The translations under genes and the position numbers were made by a program. DNA of 64,000 nucleotides from Lethocerus indicus. Lineage: Eukaryota > Arthropoda > Insecta > Hemiptera > Belostomatidae. Each line of letters starts with the position of its first letter. The stretch's first letter is position 1. Below are positions 9,097 to 22,062 of the stretch, in pieces. The DNA lies in the NCBI GenBank assembly GCA_019843655.1, contig JACDQD010000005.1:29832954-29896953 (forward strand), read 5' to 3'. Under the pieces are notes generated by a model that did not search any database, was not told the DNA's origin, and saw nothing but the letters and a program-made list of their open reading frames with translations.

Positions 9097-10345
9097 AAAT
9101 ATATAAAATATAAAAGTAATATAACGGCGAAATAATTCATAATTTTTTCATTTTATTGTTAAGATTGGAATAAGCGCAAAAATGGCATTTCTTTGATTTT
9201 GCCGTAACTGTACTAACATGTAGCTTCATCACTGACATTTCATCAGTGTTATAGTTATTCACTTATAGATATTATAGTAATAACAAATAATTTTTACGAA
9301 TGCGAAGTTTCTAACTTAAATGTGACTCTTAAGCCGGTCAACACGCAACGTTTTGCCGGTTCTGTTAAAAAGGGTCATTTGGAGCGTTGAAAGCACCCCC
9401 CCGCGCCCTCAAGCGACGAGACATTACTTTCAACCGGTTTCTCCATTCTGCAGAGCCGGACATGTGCACGAACGTTCCTGAAACGAACGTGAACTCGATT
9501 CAGGAACAACACTATAAACTGGAGTAATTATATCCGAATGGATTAATTAGAGATAATTACCGGGTAAATCTAATAATGAAGGGACACTAGATACATGAGA
9601 ACGGGGCTATAACACTAACTAGGTACATCATCTTAGAATCGTGACAATTTAAAAAAAATATATTTGGCCGGAAACAAAATATAATTAACATAAATCCGTT
9701 CATATTTTGAATAAGCAGTTGTGCAGCCTTCTACGCGAATCGTGAAATCGAATAATATATATTCCATATTTTCCGTTTGTTCGTTGCCACAGTTCGGAGA
9801 TTGCATTCAGAGAAGAAGGGGGAAATTAATGGAATTTATATCCAGCCGTGTACCAGAGATAGGACTATCGGTTTTTGTTAATTCTCTAGTATGAATGGCA
9901 TGAGTGAATGATTGAGGGCTGGACGCCGAGCCAAATTAACGAATATTCGTCAAATTAAAACGAAAATCATTCTCATTTCATGAGAAATGTCTCCAATAAA
10001 TTCGGGCTAGTGGCTGGGCTCCTATCCGTTTTTGTCATCTCCCCTTCATTAGTTCTAGGGGCTCCCGCTTTTAATCTCTTTCCCCGCTAAGCAGATAATA
10101 ATAATTAAAGATTAATCTCCTTCCAGGTTTTTTTCCCTCTTTCGATCTCTTCATTTGTCTTAAACTTCTTTCACTCTCCCAATCGCCACGTAGTCTATCA
10201 GAATCAATCTCTCTCTCTCTCCTTTTATTTTACCGACACTGACCTAAACAATATCAATTAACTTATATTTCTCCTCTCTAATAATTCGTCCGAATTATTG
10301 CCATTATTTCCCCCCTTAATGGGTCAGCGAGGGTTAGTGGTATCA
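9097..10345. other. No gene seen
   Basis: AT-rich sequence follows the palindrome. If the transposon reading is right, part of 9097-9400 would be its interior. A pyrimidine-rich stretch with CTCTCTCTCTCTCC lies near 10207-10222. No conserved frame is visible. Confidence 0.45.
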
Positions 10346-10390
10346 TAGCGAAACCGGTCTACAAATGGACCAAAAATGCGAGTGGTGACA
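10346..10390 (+). mobile_element. Foldback family fragment (right-arm piece)
   Basis: TAGCGAAACCGGTCTACAAA continues as TGGACC and then GCGAGTGGTGACA, matching the right-arm sequence around the GAAACCGG block. The hairpin stem has changed to GGTCT/GGACC, which still pairs through one U-G wobble. Only this piece is recognisable. Confidence 0.6.
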
Positions 10391-12321
10391 AACAATCTTG
10401 AACTTTATAATTGTTTATGAATGAAATATGATGCGAACATTTGGAAAATAGTACTCGTATTTATAACTATTAAAATAATGAATAAATAAATAATAGAATT
10501 TCACTATTTTTTTTTCATTGTACCGCGAAAATAAATCAGTCGTCGTCGAATCTTCTCGCATTAAGTACTCGTCCGTTATCTGAGTCTGTGTTTTCGTTCT
10601 GTTCGAATTTATCGGAAATTACATTCTGGCCACATTTACAATGCCCCCCCCCCAGACTGTTACGAGCAGCAGATAGCGAAGAAATATAGGAAACGTCTTT
10701 CACGCTTGCTTCAGTTGTAAGCGTTCTCTAATATCCTTTCTACGTACCTACGGCACTATTCCTATCACCACAGCGATTTTTCATCAGGTCCTTCCATTCC
10801 GATTTCTTCAACCGGAGAGGAAAAAATTCTTCGTTACGATGCCTTAATAATTCCTTCTCAGGTAACTAGTAAACGCTAAAATAGGTAATATTGTGTGGTT
10901 CGTTAAAGAGCGGCAATAGGCAAAATTGTCTCGACAACGTGGAATCACAGGGGTGAAGTATTTCATTAGGGCGTTTCAACAGTCCGGCATTCTATCCAAC
11001 ATGAATTATGATACAACTAATAGGAGGGAGCGGAGCGTAACAACAATTTCAATTCATAAATAAGGAATTTAGGCCGTATTGTGACCGAAGACAGTTAAAC
11101 TAATGAGAGTGCACCTACTTGATGGTTAGGAGGGGGATAAAACCGAGACACGAGTTGGGTATCAATGAACAGTACCCATTCTAGAAGGGGGCGAAGAGAC
11201 CACTATTAATTAAATCTGGGCCAGACCTTAAGCCCTTCCAAACCCCTTTGGCTTAAATGAAAGAGAAATTGGAATCACCTTTGCGGGCTTGGGTGAACCG
11301 CAGACTTTTGTTTATTCATGACGTTTGCAGGAAAGTTGGTAATCGGTTGGACCCTTTCCTTACGATTAACGCTCGCTCGGGTTAATCTCGAAGTAAAGAT
11401 CGGGCCTAAATAGATGGAAAACGTGGCAGAGACACAATAACGTTTTAGGACTATCGTCTGAACACAAATCGAAAACAACGAAATGGAAGGAATGGCAAGC
11501 AGACTGATCAAAAGGTTATTCTTTGATCGGATTTCAGCGCTAATGTGGCTACACACGGCATTTAAACTCTCCAGTAAACACATGCATTATTTTTGGTCAG
11601 CAAGATGGCTCTGAACATAATATACACCGCATACATTGATTGTAATATACATGCTGAATAATTGTCACTCCTGTCCCGGTATAAAAATGTCAAAGGCGTG
11701 AAAGAACACAATGGGATGCGGCAGTTTCTTAGAGGGTGGTGTGGGAAATAAAACTGAACAGGAAGTGTGGGCGGAACGAGGGGACGTTTGGAACCTCAGA
11801 AATTACCCGGGAGATGGAGTTTTGAAGGGACTCGCCGACAGGAACCAATTTGACCGGAGTGTAATCGTTTATTTTTACGAGACATTTAAGAAGGGGACCG
11901 TCTAGAACCTCTGCAAATGGAAATGTTTGACGGGTAAGACGGGACAAAATTGATTCGCTAGGATATTGGAAGATGCGCTGTGAAATGTCAGACAATTTCC
12001 GTCAGTGTCTAATAGAATTCCTCGTAATTAAAAAAAATACCAATGATTGCCTAAAGTTAGTACTTCATGTGACTCGTAATACTCCATTAACGTTTAATAA
12101 TGCTCAGTATTGATGAAATGTCTGAAGAGCAGAATACATGTGCATGAAAAATAATACTGCGACTAGTTAAATATTTACATCTTTTCATGTTAATCAAATT
12201 ACTCCACTCGATTACTGGCATATGCAAGCTGCCCGACGACGATATTTAAATATTTATAACAAAATACACTTCCAAATAATCAGGATTCGCCATAGTTATT
12301 GATCTGCCAACGGTTATTTGA
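10391..12321. other. No gene seen
   Basis: Mixed AT-rich sequence with a C-rich homopolymer run near 10642-10652. A 102-codon minus-strand frame at 11275-11583 has no recognisable domain and is within chance length. Confidence 0.5.
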
Positions 12322-12680
12322 TCACTTAGTTGATTTTCCGGGCGCAATTAACAAAGTCGAAAAACTGAAATCGATCCGGTCACATAGGAGCCCCCATTCG
12401 GGTGGAAACAATTTAATTGGGATCGGATGCGGACTTTGAGAATTATACGGAGTACGACTTAGGGCGTCATCCGAATTATTGGGGTTCGTTCGGCTTTGAA
12501 ACTCGAGTCCGCTGTTTTGGAAACGGCGGGAGCCGGGTCGTGTAGGGGAACATTTAGGGGTTTCAGAATAAGTGTCGCCCGAGGGTAGTACATTACAATT
12601 AGCAATGGGCAAACTGGTCGCAGGAGTGCGCTCCCCCATCCCCCGGCCTGCATTAGCCACACAACTCTGCCAATTGGAAC
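12322..12680. promoter_or_regulatory. GC-rich island (candidate regulatory module)
   Basis: Local GC and CpG rise sharply against AT-rich flanks. Overlapping frames on the minus strand (112 and 67 codons) are open because stop codons are rarer in GC-rich DNA. No domain is visible. A cis-regulatory role is inferred from composition only. Confidence 0.25.
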
Positions 12681-13540
12681 CGCTCCAGCGGCTCCACGCT
12701 CGAAATTAGAATGAATTTAGGAATTTATCTCCTATTAAGGAATATAAACATCCTTCCTTTTTTTCACCCTCCTCCCCAACATTTTTTCCGGTCGATTCGC
12801 TTTTCCGCGGTCTTCTAGACTGATAAAACGGCTGCAATAACTGAAATACCGCGATAATTTGATAACTTGACGACAGCGCTTACACTGTTTGTCCGATTCA
12901 ACCTGAAACGAATAACATTCTACGGATAATTAAAAAAAAGTTTCGCTGTAAAAATGTTTTTAATTTTAGGTTCTAATTAAATGTTTAACAATTTAAATCG
13001 ATATAATGTCGTTTTCCAACACTGTTTTGATAATAAACAGTTATCAAACTATATAATGAACTGAGCGATGCATTAGTGATGAATTTCGGACATATTATTA
13101 TATTAGTGGAGAATAATGTTTAAGAGAATAACAATGGACAATTTGGAGTTGAATCAACCGCGCAGTGGAATACACCCATTGCGGCATGGCTATTAGCTAT
13201 AATTGACGTTTATAAATTAAAATAGGAGGAAGTATTAGTTTAGACATTGATCCAAAATAACCCCGGCATTGTTCTTAAACAATTACTCCAATAATAGAGG
13301 TAATTTTTATTATGTTTCAGTAATTAATCGGTCTTTGGTAAAAATAACAAGCTTTCAAAATTGAAATAATAGCGTTGTATAAATATAAATTTGCATTTCC
13401 TATGAGGAAAAATTCTGTTAATAAGTAAAACGCAGTTTGGGAGTAGAACATATTTATTTATTTATTCGTGCGCAAAAGTAATATTTGCAAAAAATATTTT
13501 TCCCTCTCGTAAGCGGATTCAAAGCTTGTACTCTCGAAAT
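12681..13540. other. AT-rich, no gene seen
   Basis: AT-rich sequence with many homeodomain-type TAATTA words and a short TTTA repeat near 13452-13465. No frame or RNA gene is visible. Confidence 0.5.
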
Positions 13541-13860
13541 TCTTGCTAGGAACAGAGTGCGCGGGCGATGGCGAGGGCGAACCGTTGCCAATAAAATTGT
13601 AATTATTCATTAGAGGGAGCCGGCCTCATTACAATGCGGGTCCCCCAATTAAGCAAATTGTACAAATACTTGCGACTAGTTAGCCGAGTTTAAATTAGTT
13701 GGCGGGGTGTGAGCGGGGAGGTCGCAGCCTGGGAAGGAATGACGTGGATGGGGGGCCAGGCGCCGCACTCCACGACCATCACAACAACCTATATTAGTTT
13801 CACGGCGGCAGCCCACAAATTATATACATATCGCTAAATACAGCATGAGCGCAACACAGA
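13541..13860. promoter_or_regulatory. GC-rich island (candidate regulatory module)
   Basis: A GC- and CpG-rich patch that includes GCGCGGGCGATGGCGAGGGC and TAATTA-type words, between AT-rich flanks. The regulatory role is inferred from composition. Confidence 0.25.
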
Positions 13861-15685
13861 AACCGCCTTCGTATTAGATTTTTGTCTCATTCGCGACAGG
13901 CCAAATGTAATAATAAAGTCGGAAACATTACCGGTTCGAATTGTTTTTTATGATATTCGAAAGATATTGGACGAAATTTTGTCGTTTTATGACAAAAAGT
14001 AATGCCAGCAGAACTGTAATTCGACTCCGTCACCAACTCGACCGATATATAACTAACTGGGTAATTTTGGAACTAATGACGACTTACGTTTTTCTGAAAC
14101 CGGGAATACCAGTGGCGAGAGGTGAAAATTCTCCCAACTGTGATATAATAGTAATCCATCTTGCAGACTCACCTGACGAGGCGGATAATTAAGTTGTACT
14201 ACATCCCTGAACGTTGATACCACTTCTTGTTAGAATCTGGCGCGTGAAATAATAACCGACGACAGGAGCCTACACCAATTTGTAGACTTTCGCTGAAGTT
14301 CGATAGGCATCGATATGAAATTGATTCGAACCAACGTCCGTGTCCCCGACGTTAATACACATGCGCTGAATTACGTGAATGAGCGCACCTTATCGATATT
14401 TCATTTTAATAATAAACGCCTTAATAAAGTTGAGGTCGGAATGCTTCGGAACACTTTCCGCTTCTGTAGGAGCGATGACTGAATTATATTCGGGATAAAT
14501 TCACTGAGTTTAACATCAAACACGAAAATTGAGCGCTTTGAAAATAATTAATTCATTAATAAAATTATGTCGTATATCATGTATTTGCGTACATACACAT
14601 CCATGTACGCATACCACCATATGCACATGTACCAATAACCTTATAATATTTATTAATTATGACTTTAGTTTGGATTGGATCTATTCTACAGTTTTTCCTT
14701 CGATAGTACTTGTTGACGCCACGACGAATCTTAAAATTCATTAAACCCATTTCCATGAGCTTTCAGGATCTGATTGGATTATGAATAATGGCCTGATGAA
14801 TTCGACTAATTGGGAGCGTGAATACCTCGTTCAGTGTAATTGTGGTAAATTTGCACTAAGTGCTCGGAGGAATTTATATTACGTGTCACTTTCTTCAAAT
14901 AATTAGAGTACAAAACTATAACAATCTATGTATTTGCGAGTAGGAACAAAAATCCATAGTAATTTTTCCCACATTACTATTTGGAATTACTACTTTTTGT
15001 TTATAGCTCAAAATAATTATCTCTACGATTGTTTGTCACAAAATACCAGATTATGTATGCGCTAACTGGAACCAAAAAGAAACCATCGTACCTGACACGG
15101 CCGTGAATTTAAAAACTATATACGCCGTATTCGGTTTATTTTCAATTGCTTTCCCAGCCAGCATTTAAACCCCGTAGCGGTAATTGCCGCGTGGGAAATG
15201 CAGGCGACGGTACGATTAGGAGGAAGTTCCCTGTGCTCTTCAAGGCTCATTTTCGCTGTTGAAGTCGGAAAGTTTGAAATGTATCAATTAGAGGAGGAGG
15301 CGGCGCCTGAAGGAAGAGGCTCAGCTGGAATTACCATGAGTCAGCCAGCCGGGGAGGCCCTCAACCACCCACCCTCACAACTGACCCAGTAGTCATTTGG
15401 CCACAATCGTAGTCTCAGCTTCATTTCCATTGGCGCAGCTCGAAGTAACCAATTTAAAGTTAATAGACGCGCCCTTCCGCACAAACATTACTGGCTCCCT
15501 CTATTATTGGGAAGGGAAAATGGTAAAATTCATTCCGAGTTCATTTCGATTGAATAGTAAAATTCGCGGCTCTAGAAATAAATGCCGTCTAGTCGAGGAA
15601 TCGAGCCCGTATTAGACTCCAAATTCTGGCGTAATCATTTCTTTTTAACATAACTGTTTTGTGGTCTGTGAGTGGTTGGAATACT
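13861..15685. other. No gene seen
   Basis: Mostly AT-rich sequence with several 60-83 codon frames that lack recognisable features. A CATG/CACAT-rich patch lies at about 14590-14635. A GC-richer part at about 15160-15400 holds two adjacent short frames. No element is recognised. Confidence 0.45.
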
Positions 15686-16137
15686 GTAGATTTCGTGTAT
15701 TTCTGTCTCCTCTCGCTGGTTTGGTCTTTTGCTAAACCTGTTTTGGCTGCTCGCCATCTTCGGTAGCGGTGTTAGTCACTTTTGGCACTTGGATGTTTTT
15801 TGGGTATCCTAACTGCACTGTTACTGTCAGTTGTACTGTAAGGCGCTAATACTAACATATAAGACAGACCTGTGTTGCGGGCTAGTATTAGGTGCGCTTA
15901 TCACTGAACCTAGTAGCGCATTAAACTGAATACACTACAACCACCACAGTAAAAGTGACAGTGACATTGTGTGTACAGTACAAGTGACAGTGTACACAGG
16001 TGTGACAGGTCTGTCTTACATTTTAGTATTAGCGCCTTACATATAGCGCCTTACACTACCACTGACAGTGACAGTGCCGGCTGCCAAAAGACCACACCTG
16101 CGAGAAGAGACAGAAAGACACGAAATTGGCGACATTC
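15686..16137 (+). mobile_element. Foldback retroelement family, copy C
   Basis: The left arm is complete, from GTAGATTTCG at 15686 through the CTCGCCATCTTC block. The core is present in both orientations: AAGGCGCTAATACTAACATA near 15840, and ACAGGTCTGTCTTACATTTT near 16004 is its inverted partner. Short sub-repeats of AAGTGACAGTG and its complement fill the centre. The right arm has lost the hammerhead-like block and retains AAAAGACCACACCTGCGAGA through CGAAATTGG. No flanking duplication is evident. Confidence 0.85.
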
Positions 16138-16800
16138 TTTTTATTTGAAGTCACGATACAGATATAAATTATATTCAGTGACAGCGCGATGATATTCCTG
16201 CTTCAACCTTTACTAGACAGTAAGGCAATCAAGTGGCCATTTCCACTTAAGGCGGCGCTCAGGATTTTCAGGAAGATGATGAGAGAAGTAGAGTTGTTTA
16301 ATCAATTGATTGGAGTAATTTGATAATATTCAGTGGAATGATTTATATGGTGAAACTGATAATTTATGAATAAGTAGTTTTTCTAATTTTTTTTTCAAGA
16401 GAAATAAGTAAGGAACAAATTTTATAATCGCCAAAATTAAACAGAGCCTCTCGTATGGAAAGAAAGCTTGAAGAATGTCTGCATATTTTCAGATTATGCA
16501 AAAACTGCAAAAATACTGGGATTTTATTTTATATACCGTCACTGGTTGCACCAAGCGAGGGAGAAGAGATGACACTTGTTTTGACGACAGTTTTTCTTAG
16601 TTCATTCATTCGTCTGGTTAGGACCAGCAAAAGTTTTGCCCTTAACATCCCTAGCAACTGACTCCTTAAAATGAAGGCATGAACACATTTATTTCCTCGT
16701 CGTTGTGAGCTCGGCCTCACGAAATTTAACATTTCGAATGTGACACTGCCGAAGTGGAATTGCTATTAATGTAAAACCGGTTCGGAAATTATTTGTTTTC
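16138..16800. other. No gene seen
   Basis: AT-rich sequence. An AACCGGTT word at 16775-16782 matches the Grainyhead consensus, but one 8-mer is not evidence of use. Confidence 0.45.
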
Positions 16801-17150
16801 TAGTCCCCGCCAGTCCAGAGGGTGTTCATAACCCGTGAGAGCTTTAAATGGGGCCGAGGGAACAATGGTGGGCGGTGTGCGCTCGGCGGGGGCGTGAAGC
16901 TTGATTTCAAACTAACCGTTATATAAATCAGGGAGCGGCGGGGGCTGATTTATACAGGACTGGCCGAGTGGGCTATAGAATTTACATTTGGCGGGGAGGG
17001 GGCGGCAGGGGGTGTCGCCCCAATGTAAAACACGCCCTCTCCGGAATTACGCGCAACAATGCATCGCCGGGCACACCTGGAAAATTTCCCCCCTCTAATC
17101 GTCCCTACCCGGTTAATACTATCCCGGCGTCTACCTTATCTTCCCTGATT
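16801..17150. promoter_or_regulatory. GC-rich island with G-quadruplex motif
   Basis: A GC-rich segment. The plus strand at 16993-17012 reads GGGGAGGGGGCGGCAGGGGG, which has four runs of two or more G and three runs of four or more, so it has quadruplex potential. Flanks are AT-rich. A role as a regulatory module is inferred only from composition. Confidence 0.3.
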
Positions 17151-17803
17151 TAAAAAATGAGACTTTGTAGTACGCTCAGCTGTATCAACTGCTGATTGTA
17201 TTGTTTTTCTTTAGTTCAACCAATCGGCAAAAATGTTCTTTAGATAAAATGGGATTACATTTTGCTGAAATGTGCACGAATGATAAACGGCATGAAAGTA
17301 AAGACGGCGAGAAATAAAATTTATAATTATATAAAGTATTGTATGAAAATGCTAGCAATTGAAATCTGCAAGTGCGTTACATACTAACCACTGTTTCTCT
17401 ACTAACTAAAAAATCAAATGCGGTAAAGTTATTTTATAAAATACAAACTGTATTAAAACTATTACAAAAATTGTCGACACTGATCGCCGGGGATCTAATG
17501 TGACCCTCCCGGCAACAATATAGAAACAGGAAAACATCGGAGTCCTACTTATATCACAATGATAAATGCCAATTATAATTATTACTGTTATATTTGCTGT
17601 TAATTCGGAGATTGGATTTCTATTCATTGGAGTATCACTTCATCTTAATCCTATCTCGAAATCCGCCCATCATTTATTAATTTATTACATTAAATTATTA
17701 TGACAAATTTTATCCGATATTAATTGAGGGGACGGACGTGATATTAGTTTCAGGGCTCGGGGAGGCACAATATCCAGTACCGACGGGTACAAATGAAGGT
17801 AGC
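17151..17803. other. AT-rich, no gene seen
   Basis: AT-rich sequence with no recognisable frame, RNA gene or repeat. Confidence 0.5.
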
Positions 17804-17862
17804 CGGGAGAGAGGGAGAGAGAGTGAGAGAGAGAGAGAGAGAAAGGGAGAGAGTGAGAGAGG
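17804..17862 (+). repeat. (GA)n-rich purine tract
   Basis: About 59 bases of GA repeats with GGGA and GTGA interruptions. It directly precedes a GC-rich island, a layout seen where GAGA-binding factors open enhancers or promoters in insects. That link is inference. Confidence 0.93.
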
Positions 17863-18150
17863 GCCGATTAAGCGGCTCTGTCTCGCGCCTGAGTAACTCG
17901 GTCCCGCTATAATTTACATAAAGTGCACAGTTTAAACCGGGATAATCCCGAATTAACGCAAAGCGATGCGAAATGGAGGGCCGCGGTCGGAACTAACCCG
18001 GCGGCTCCTCGGGAAAGAAACTCGGGTCGTGAACGATGAGCAGCCCGGGGGTGTGACGTACTTGTTTTAATTAAGCGATCGCTTTAAACAATCATTCGGG
18101 CGGCAATAGAACCGCATGAAAACCGGCTCGCTGCCGGCTCAGGGCCCGGA
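17863..18150. promoter_or_regulatory. GC-rich island with palindromic sites (candidate enhancer)
   Basis: This island follows the GA tract. It holds CGGGATAATCCCG (inverted arms CGGGA/TCCCG around GGATAATCC, a K50-homeodomain-like word), a TGACGTA word, TTTACATAAA, and the 10-bp palindrome AGCGATCGCT at 18074-18083 within a nearly symmetric TTAA...TTAA context. The density of symmetric sites is higher than in neighbouring DNA. No open frame of note. Function is inferred. Confidence 0.35.
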
Positions 18151-18943
18151 TGAAGACATTATTAATATAATAATAAATATACTATATTATTATACTACAT
18201 TATTAATATATATAATAAATATACCCGCTAATTACACAGCGCCCAACAAATATGGCGGATAATCCATCCCCCCTATCACCCTCTCTGTACTGCCATCCTC
18301 TTCTTCAGTTCTTTGTTTTCAGTCAAGTAAATCTTGGCGAGCATAAATGGGAAATGCTATTTCATTAAAAGTATAAGCATTAAAAACTATAAGTTTTTAT
18401 CAGAAATGAACGCCTATTCTGGCTGAAACAGCATTACATATTCCTAACATTCGAAAGGATCCTACAGCTCACAGACGTCAGTACTTAAACTTGAGGCCTG
18501 AATGACCCATTTCTGCCGCGCTTACAGTTCACATAATTTTTAAAAGCACGAGTTTTCGTTTGAAGATTACATCTCAGCACAGAAACACGGCTCATATATT
18601 TTTTAATATTTATACGGCTGTAAGGGGTTTCTTTTCTTATGAACTTTAGATCCAGACCCTTGGAAAACAAACCTGAATGGTCAGAAATAATATTCCGATT
18701 CCTAAAGGATCCCTCAAGAAATAATTTTTCGACCTAATCAACTGAGAAATTAGTACGTTTTCTTTTCCTGTATGTAAGATCATAGTCGATGGCTAAAAGG
18801 GATTCGTTAATGCAAAATTGTTTAGTTTAAGACACATTTTTAATTATATATTTTTCAAAATGTACGAGCTATTCAGGTTCACAAAGGATTTATCGACAAT
18901 AAATTTAACTAGTCTACAAGGCTTAAGGGACAGTAATTGCGGC
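18151..18943. other. AT-rich, no gene seen
   Basis: At 18160-18225 two similar blocks containing TATTAATATA...ATAATAAATATA repeat as AT-only sequence. The rest is unremarkable. Confidence 0.5.
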
Positions 18944-18995
18944 GATACTAGACCCGCGACACATCCCTGTGTTACATTAGTATTAGCGCCGTAAT
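18944..18995 (+). mobile_element. Foldback family fragment (core only)
   Basis: ATACTAGACCCGCGACACAT followed by TTACATTAGTATTAGCGCCG matches the family core (ATACTAGCCCGCAACAC...TTTTAGTATTAGCGCC) with scattered differences. Arms are absent. This is an old or truncated piece. Confidence 0.6.
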
Positions 18996-20029
18996 ACATT
19001 TAAAAATTGTCGATCCAGTTAAACTGGTCGGAATTAATTCTTTTTGCTATTCCGAAACGATAAATAATTCCTTCATTCATCATTCACAACAGACAATCGT
19101 AATAACAGTTAAATCTCGGCATAACGAACAGTTGAATAATAATTACTGGATTTCATTGGGATCCATTTCTAAACGAAGGAAGACAGGTAGAAAAAGAAGG
19201 GAGCGAAAGACAAATCGGGCTTCTAATTCTTGGGCGAGGTCAAGGGAGAAGATGAATAAAGGAGGAGCGGGAAGCGGAAAGGCGAGGAGGGATGCGAGGT
19301 AAGTAATGCGAGGGCTGACCCCCCCCACCCTCCTACCACCCTTCATAAGATCCCTGAGGGGCTGGCTAGCCCCTCTGCAAATTTAAGGCCACTTCCCACG
19401 CACCCCTTCTGCGCACCTATTACTCTTTTAAAATAAAACCTTTTCGGTTAATGGGCCTTCTAAGGAAGTATGTATAACGTCATATCTGTCGGACAAATTT
19501 GGTCGTTACTTTGTACAGCTTAAGAATAGTTAAGTACACAGTCCTTCAAAAGCAACAGTACCTTTGCAACAGTCTTCATAGGTGTTTTATTATTTTTAGA
19601 GAAGTTTCAGTTTTTCTAAGCAGACTAGAAATGGGGGAGGACGAGAATATAAATATGCTTACTTCTTTAACAGAAAACATGTTTCAATTCATTAAATTAC
19701 TCTCACAGTTCAAATCGATAACATAAAAATTTACTTCTATCGCAGCAAATCTCCTCTATCGAAAAAACTGAAACCAAATAATACAAATTAAAATTTTAAT
19801 CCATATTAACTCTTATAAGAAGATAACAACTATGTTTTCCTGCTGAAGGTTGAATTTTCAACCGAACCCAATACATTTCGAACTGGAAACTTCAATATTA
19901 ATTAGTATTAGGTTCAATGAAGGGCTTTGAAACACCCTTCCTAAGGTCCAGCCCGGACCGTTCACCAGAGACGGTTAGGAACTGTTAACGGTATTCTAGA
20001 AAACTAGACGCATTACCAAAACGGTGCGC
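18996..20029. other. No gene seen; one hairpin
   Basis: AT-rich except for a purine-rich patch near 19165-19310. An inverted repeat, GAGGGGCT and AGCCCCTC with a 4-base loop, lies at 19356-19375. No gene is visible. Confidence 0.5.
19356..19375. repeat. Perfect 8-bp hairpin
   Basis: GAGGGGCTGGCTAGCCCCTC forms an 8-bp stem with a GGCT loop. GC content makes it stable, but the length is within what 64 kb can give by chance. Confidence 0.7.
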
Positions 20030-20180
20030 CCCAATTAGCCGCTGGCCGAGTGAAGCGGGGCCTGATAATTAGCAGAGGGGGTTGCCACTGGGCTGCCTTC
20101 GACGGCACGCCAAATTCACTATAAATACAGACGGGATTGAAGTGAAACATCTGCCGCCACCGCCCAACTTGCAACGGCCC
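20030..20180 (+). promoter_or_regulatory. GC-rich patch with TATAAATA
   Basis: TATAAATA at 20120-20127 lies inside a GC-rich patch and is followed by CAGACGGGATTGAAGTG. There is no downstream exon to support a promoter. Low-confidence candidate. Confidence 0.15.
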
Positions 20181-20377
20181 TCAACAGATTTACCCACCAG
20201 AAACGACCGATAGCTTAATCGCCACATTTATGTACAGCCAATTCCAGGCAGTATGGACAAAATTCCCGCGGACTCATAAAACAAACGGAAAACAAGAAAT
20301 AATGTTTTAAAGCAACGCATACTGTATAAATGTAATACGACAAAATTCTATCAAACACAATGCAGTTACTCATATTT

Positions 20378-20412
20378 TGACCGGTTTTGGCTTCTCGCCG
20401 TCCTCATTAGTT
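20378..20412 (-). mobile_element. Foldback family fragment (left-arm piece)
   Basis: TTGACCGGTTTTGGCTTCTC continuing to GCCGTCCTCATTAG corresponds to the inverted arm block GACCGGTTTCGGCTGCTCGC. It is degenerate and stops just before a (TA)n tract. Confidence 0.45.
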
Positions 20413-20422
20413 TTCCGTAAAC

Positions 20423-20424
<2 letters not shown>

Positions 20425-20471
<47 letters not shown>
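20425..20471. repeat. (TA)n microsatellite
   Basis: An uninterrupted TA run of about 47 bp, directly after the foldback fragment. Confidence 0.97.
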
Positions 20472-20479
<8 letters not shown>

Positions 20480-22062
20480 CAGATAAACATAATATATATT
20501 GTGATGGTGGGGCGTATTGCTGGACGATGAAATTTATTAATTTCCAAGCCGCAGAGTGCTCTTGTCATTATTACACGAATTCCACGATTCTTTTTTACCT
20601 TCTGTCACTATTAATTTAATTGGTCCGAGGTTAGACCTCATTTGGTTGTTCGCTAACGCCAATCGAAAATGATAAGAGTTGTTCCAAACTCCCAATGACC
20701 CTCAATAATGTATAGTTCATTTTAAAAACACAACAATTTGCAGTGGAGAGGCCGTACGATACATGAAAATGGGTAAACCACATTAAAAATATCACAACTC
20801 TTATTCTTTTATTGTATCTTTCCGAAAATTTTCCGCTGTTCTAGAAATGATATGTAAATTATTATATAATTGTTCCGGCATATTTCACAAGTAAACGGAA
20901 GGAAGATGCACACACACGGCTAAATATGCATCGTGATTAAAATTTAAATTCAAAATAGAAATTTTGCAAGTAAAATCAATTTGGAGAGCAACGTAAAACT
21001 CGAATGCAAGTTGCAGAGGTGGCCATGAAAAAAAAAAAATAGCGGCGCATATCATAACCGAACTAGCGTATGAAAATAATTGTTTGCCCACTTTCGCGGG
21101 GCACACTATATTCGGCAAAGTACTTCCGAAAATCATTCCGGCCCGTCGGGCATACCCAGGACCCATAAAAAGCGAATACAATTTTCGCGGATCTCAATTG
21201 TCGCTTTGCATATTCTAATACCTCTTTTGAACCGAAAAAGCGCAAATACTGTAGGATAGTGGGAAACACCGCCCGATATAAGGTTAAATATCAGTCCGGA
21301 CGAAAGGCTCGGTGAAATTTCCGCAGATTCGTGCGGTTCCTTTGATCCGCGCTTTACATTGAAAAAAACCCATCTCCTGTGCTCAACCGGGGGGACCGTT
21401 CACTATAAAACTCGATTTTGCCTATGAATTCTGATAGTTTCAGATATCCCTTAACGTTGACCCACCGTTTTCTCCCTGACTGTTCCAATGAAAATAATTT
21501 CCAAGATGATATTCGTACATAGACTGAAGCTAACAGCATATCTCGGATTCTGATGATATATTGGAAACAACCTCTGTATACTGATAAATATTTTAAATAC
21601 GGGAAAATCCCAGATCCGAATAAATATTGGTATCCCACAATCAGGTACCAGATATGCTATTTACAGTTAATAAAATGATATATAAATGTGTTTTAAAATG
21701 TAAATACCGATTAATGCACCATAAGTCATATTCTGGGATAGGATAACTGAGGAATATCATAAATAGAAACCGTTGTATTTAATTTTTTAATGAGGACATT
21801 CATTAACGGAAAAAATGGTTCCAATAAATAATATTGTTTCTTCAATGAAGAACACATGATACGACGATTTCGTTGCAATTTTAGAAGAGACAACCATTCT
21901 TGCGCTGGTCTTTTTTTTAGCGTTCAAGGTTTCTTGAGTAACACATACAATAAGCAGTAGGGTAGTAAATATTTTAACGCTTACACAAGTGTGTGAAGTT
22001 TTTATAACGGATACAAATTAGGAAATGGTCATTCTTGTGTATCTTCTGTTTCCATTCGCTAG
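20472..22062. other. No gene seen
   Basis: AT-rich. Minus-strand frames of 98, 68 and 94 codons at 20885-21638 overlap or lie close together but carry no recognisable motif. A 12-13 base A run is at about 21027-21039. Confidence 0.45.
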
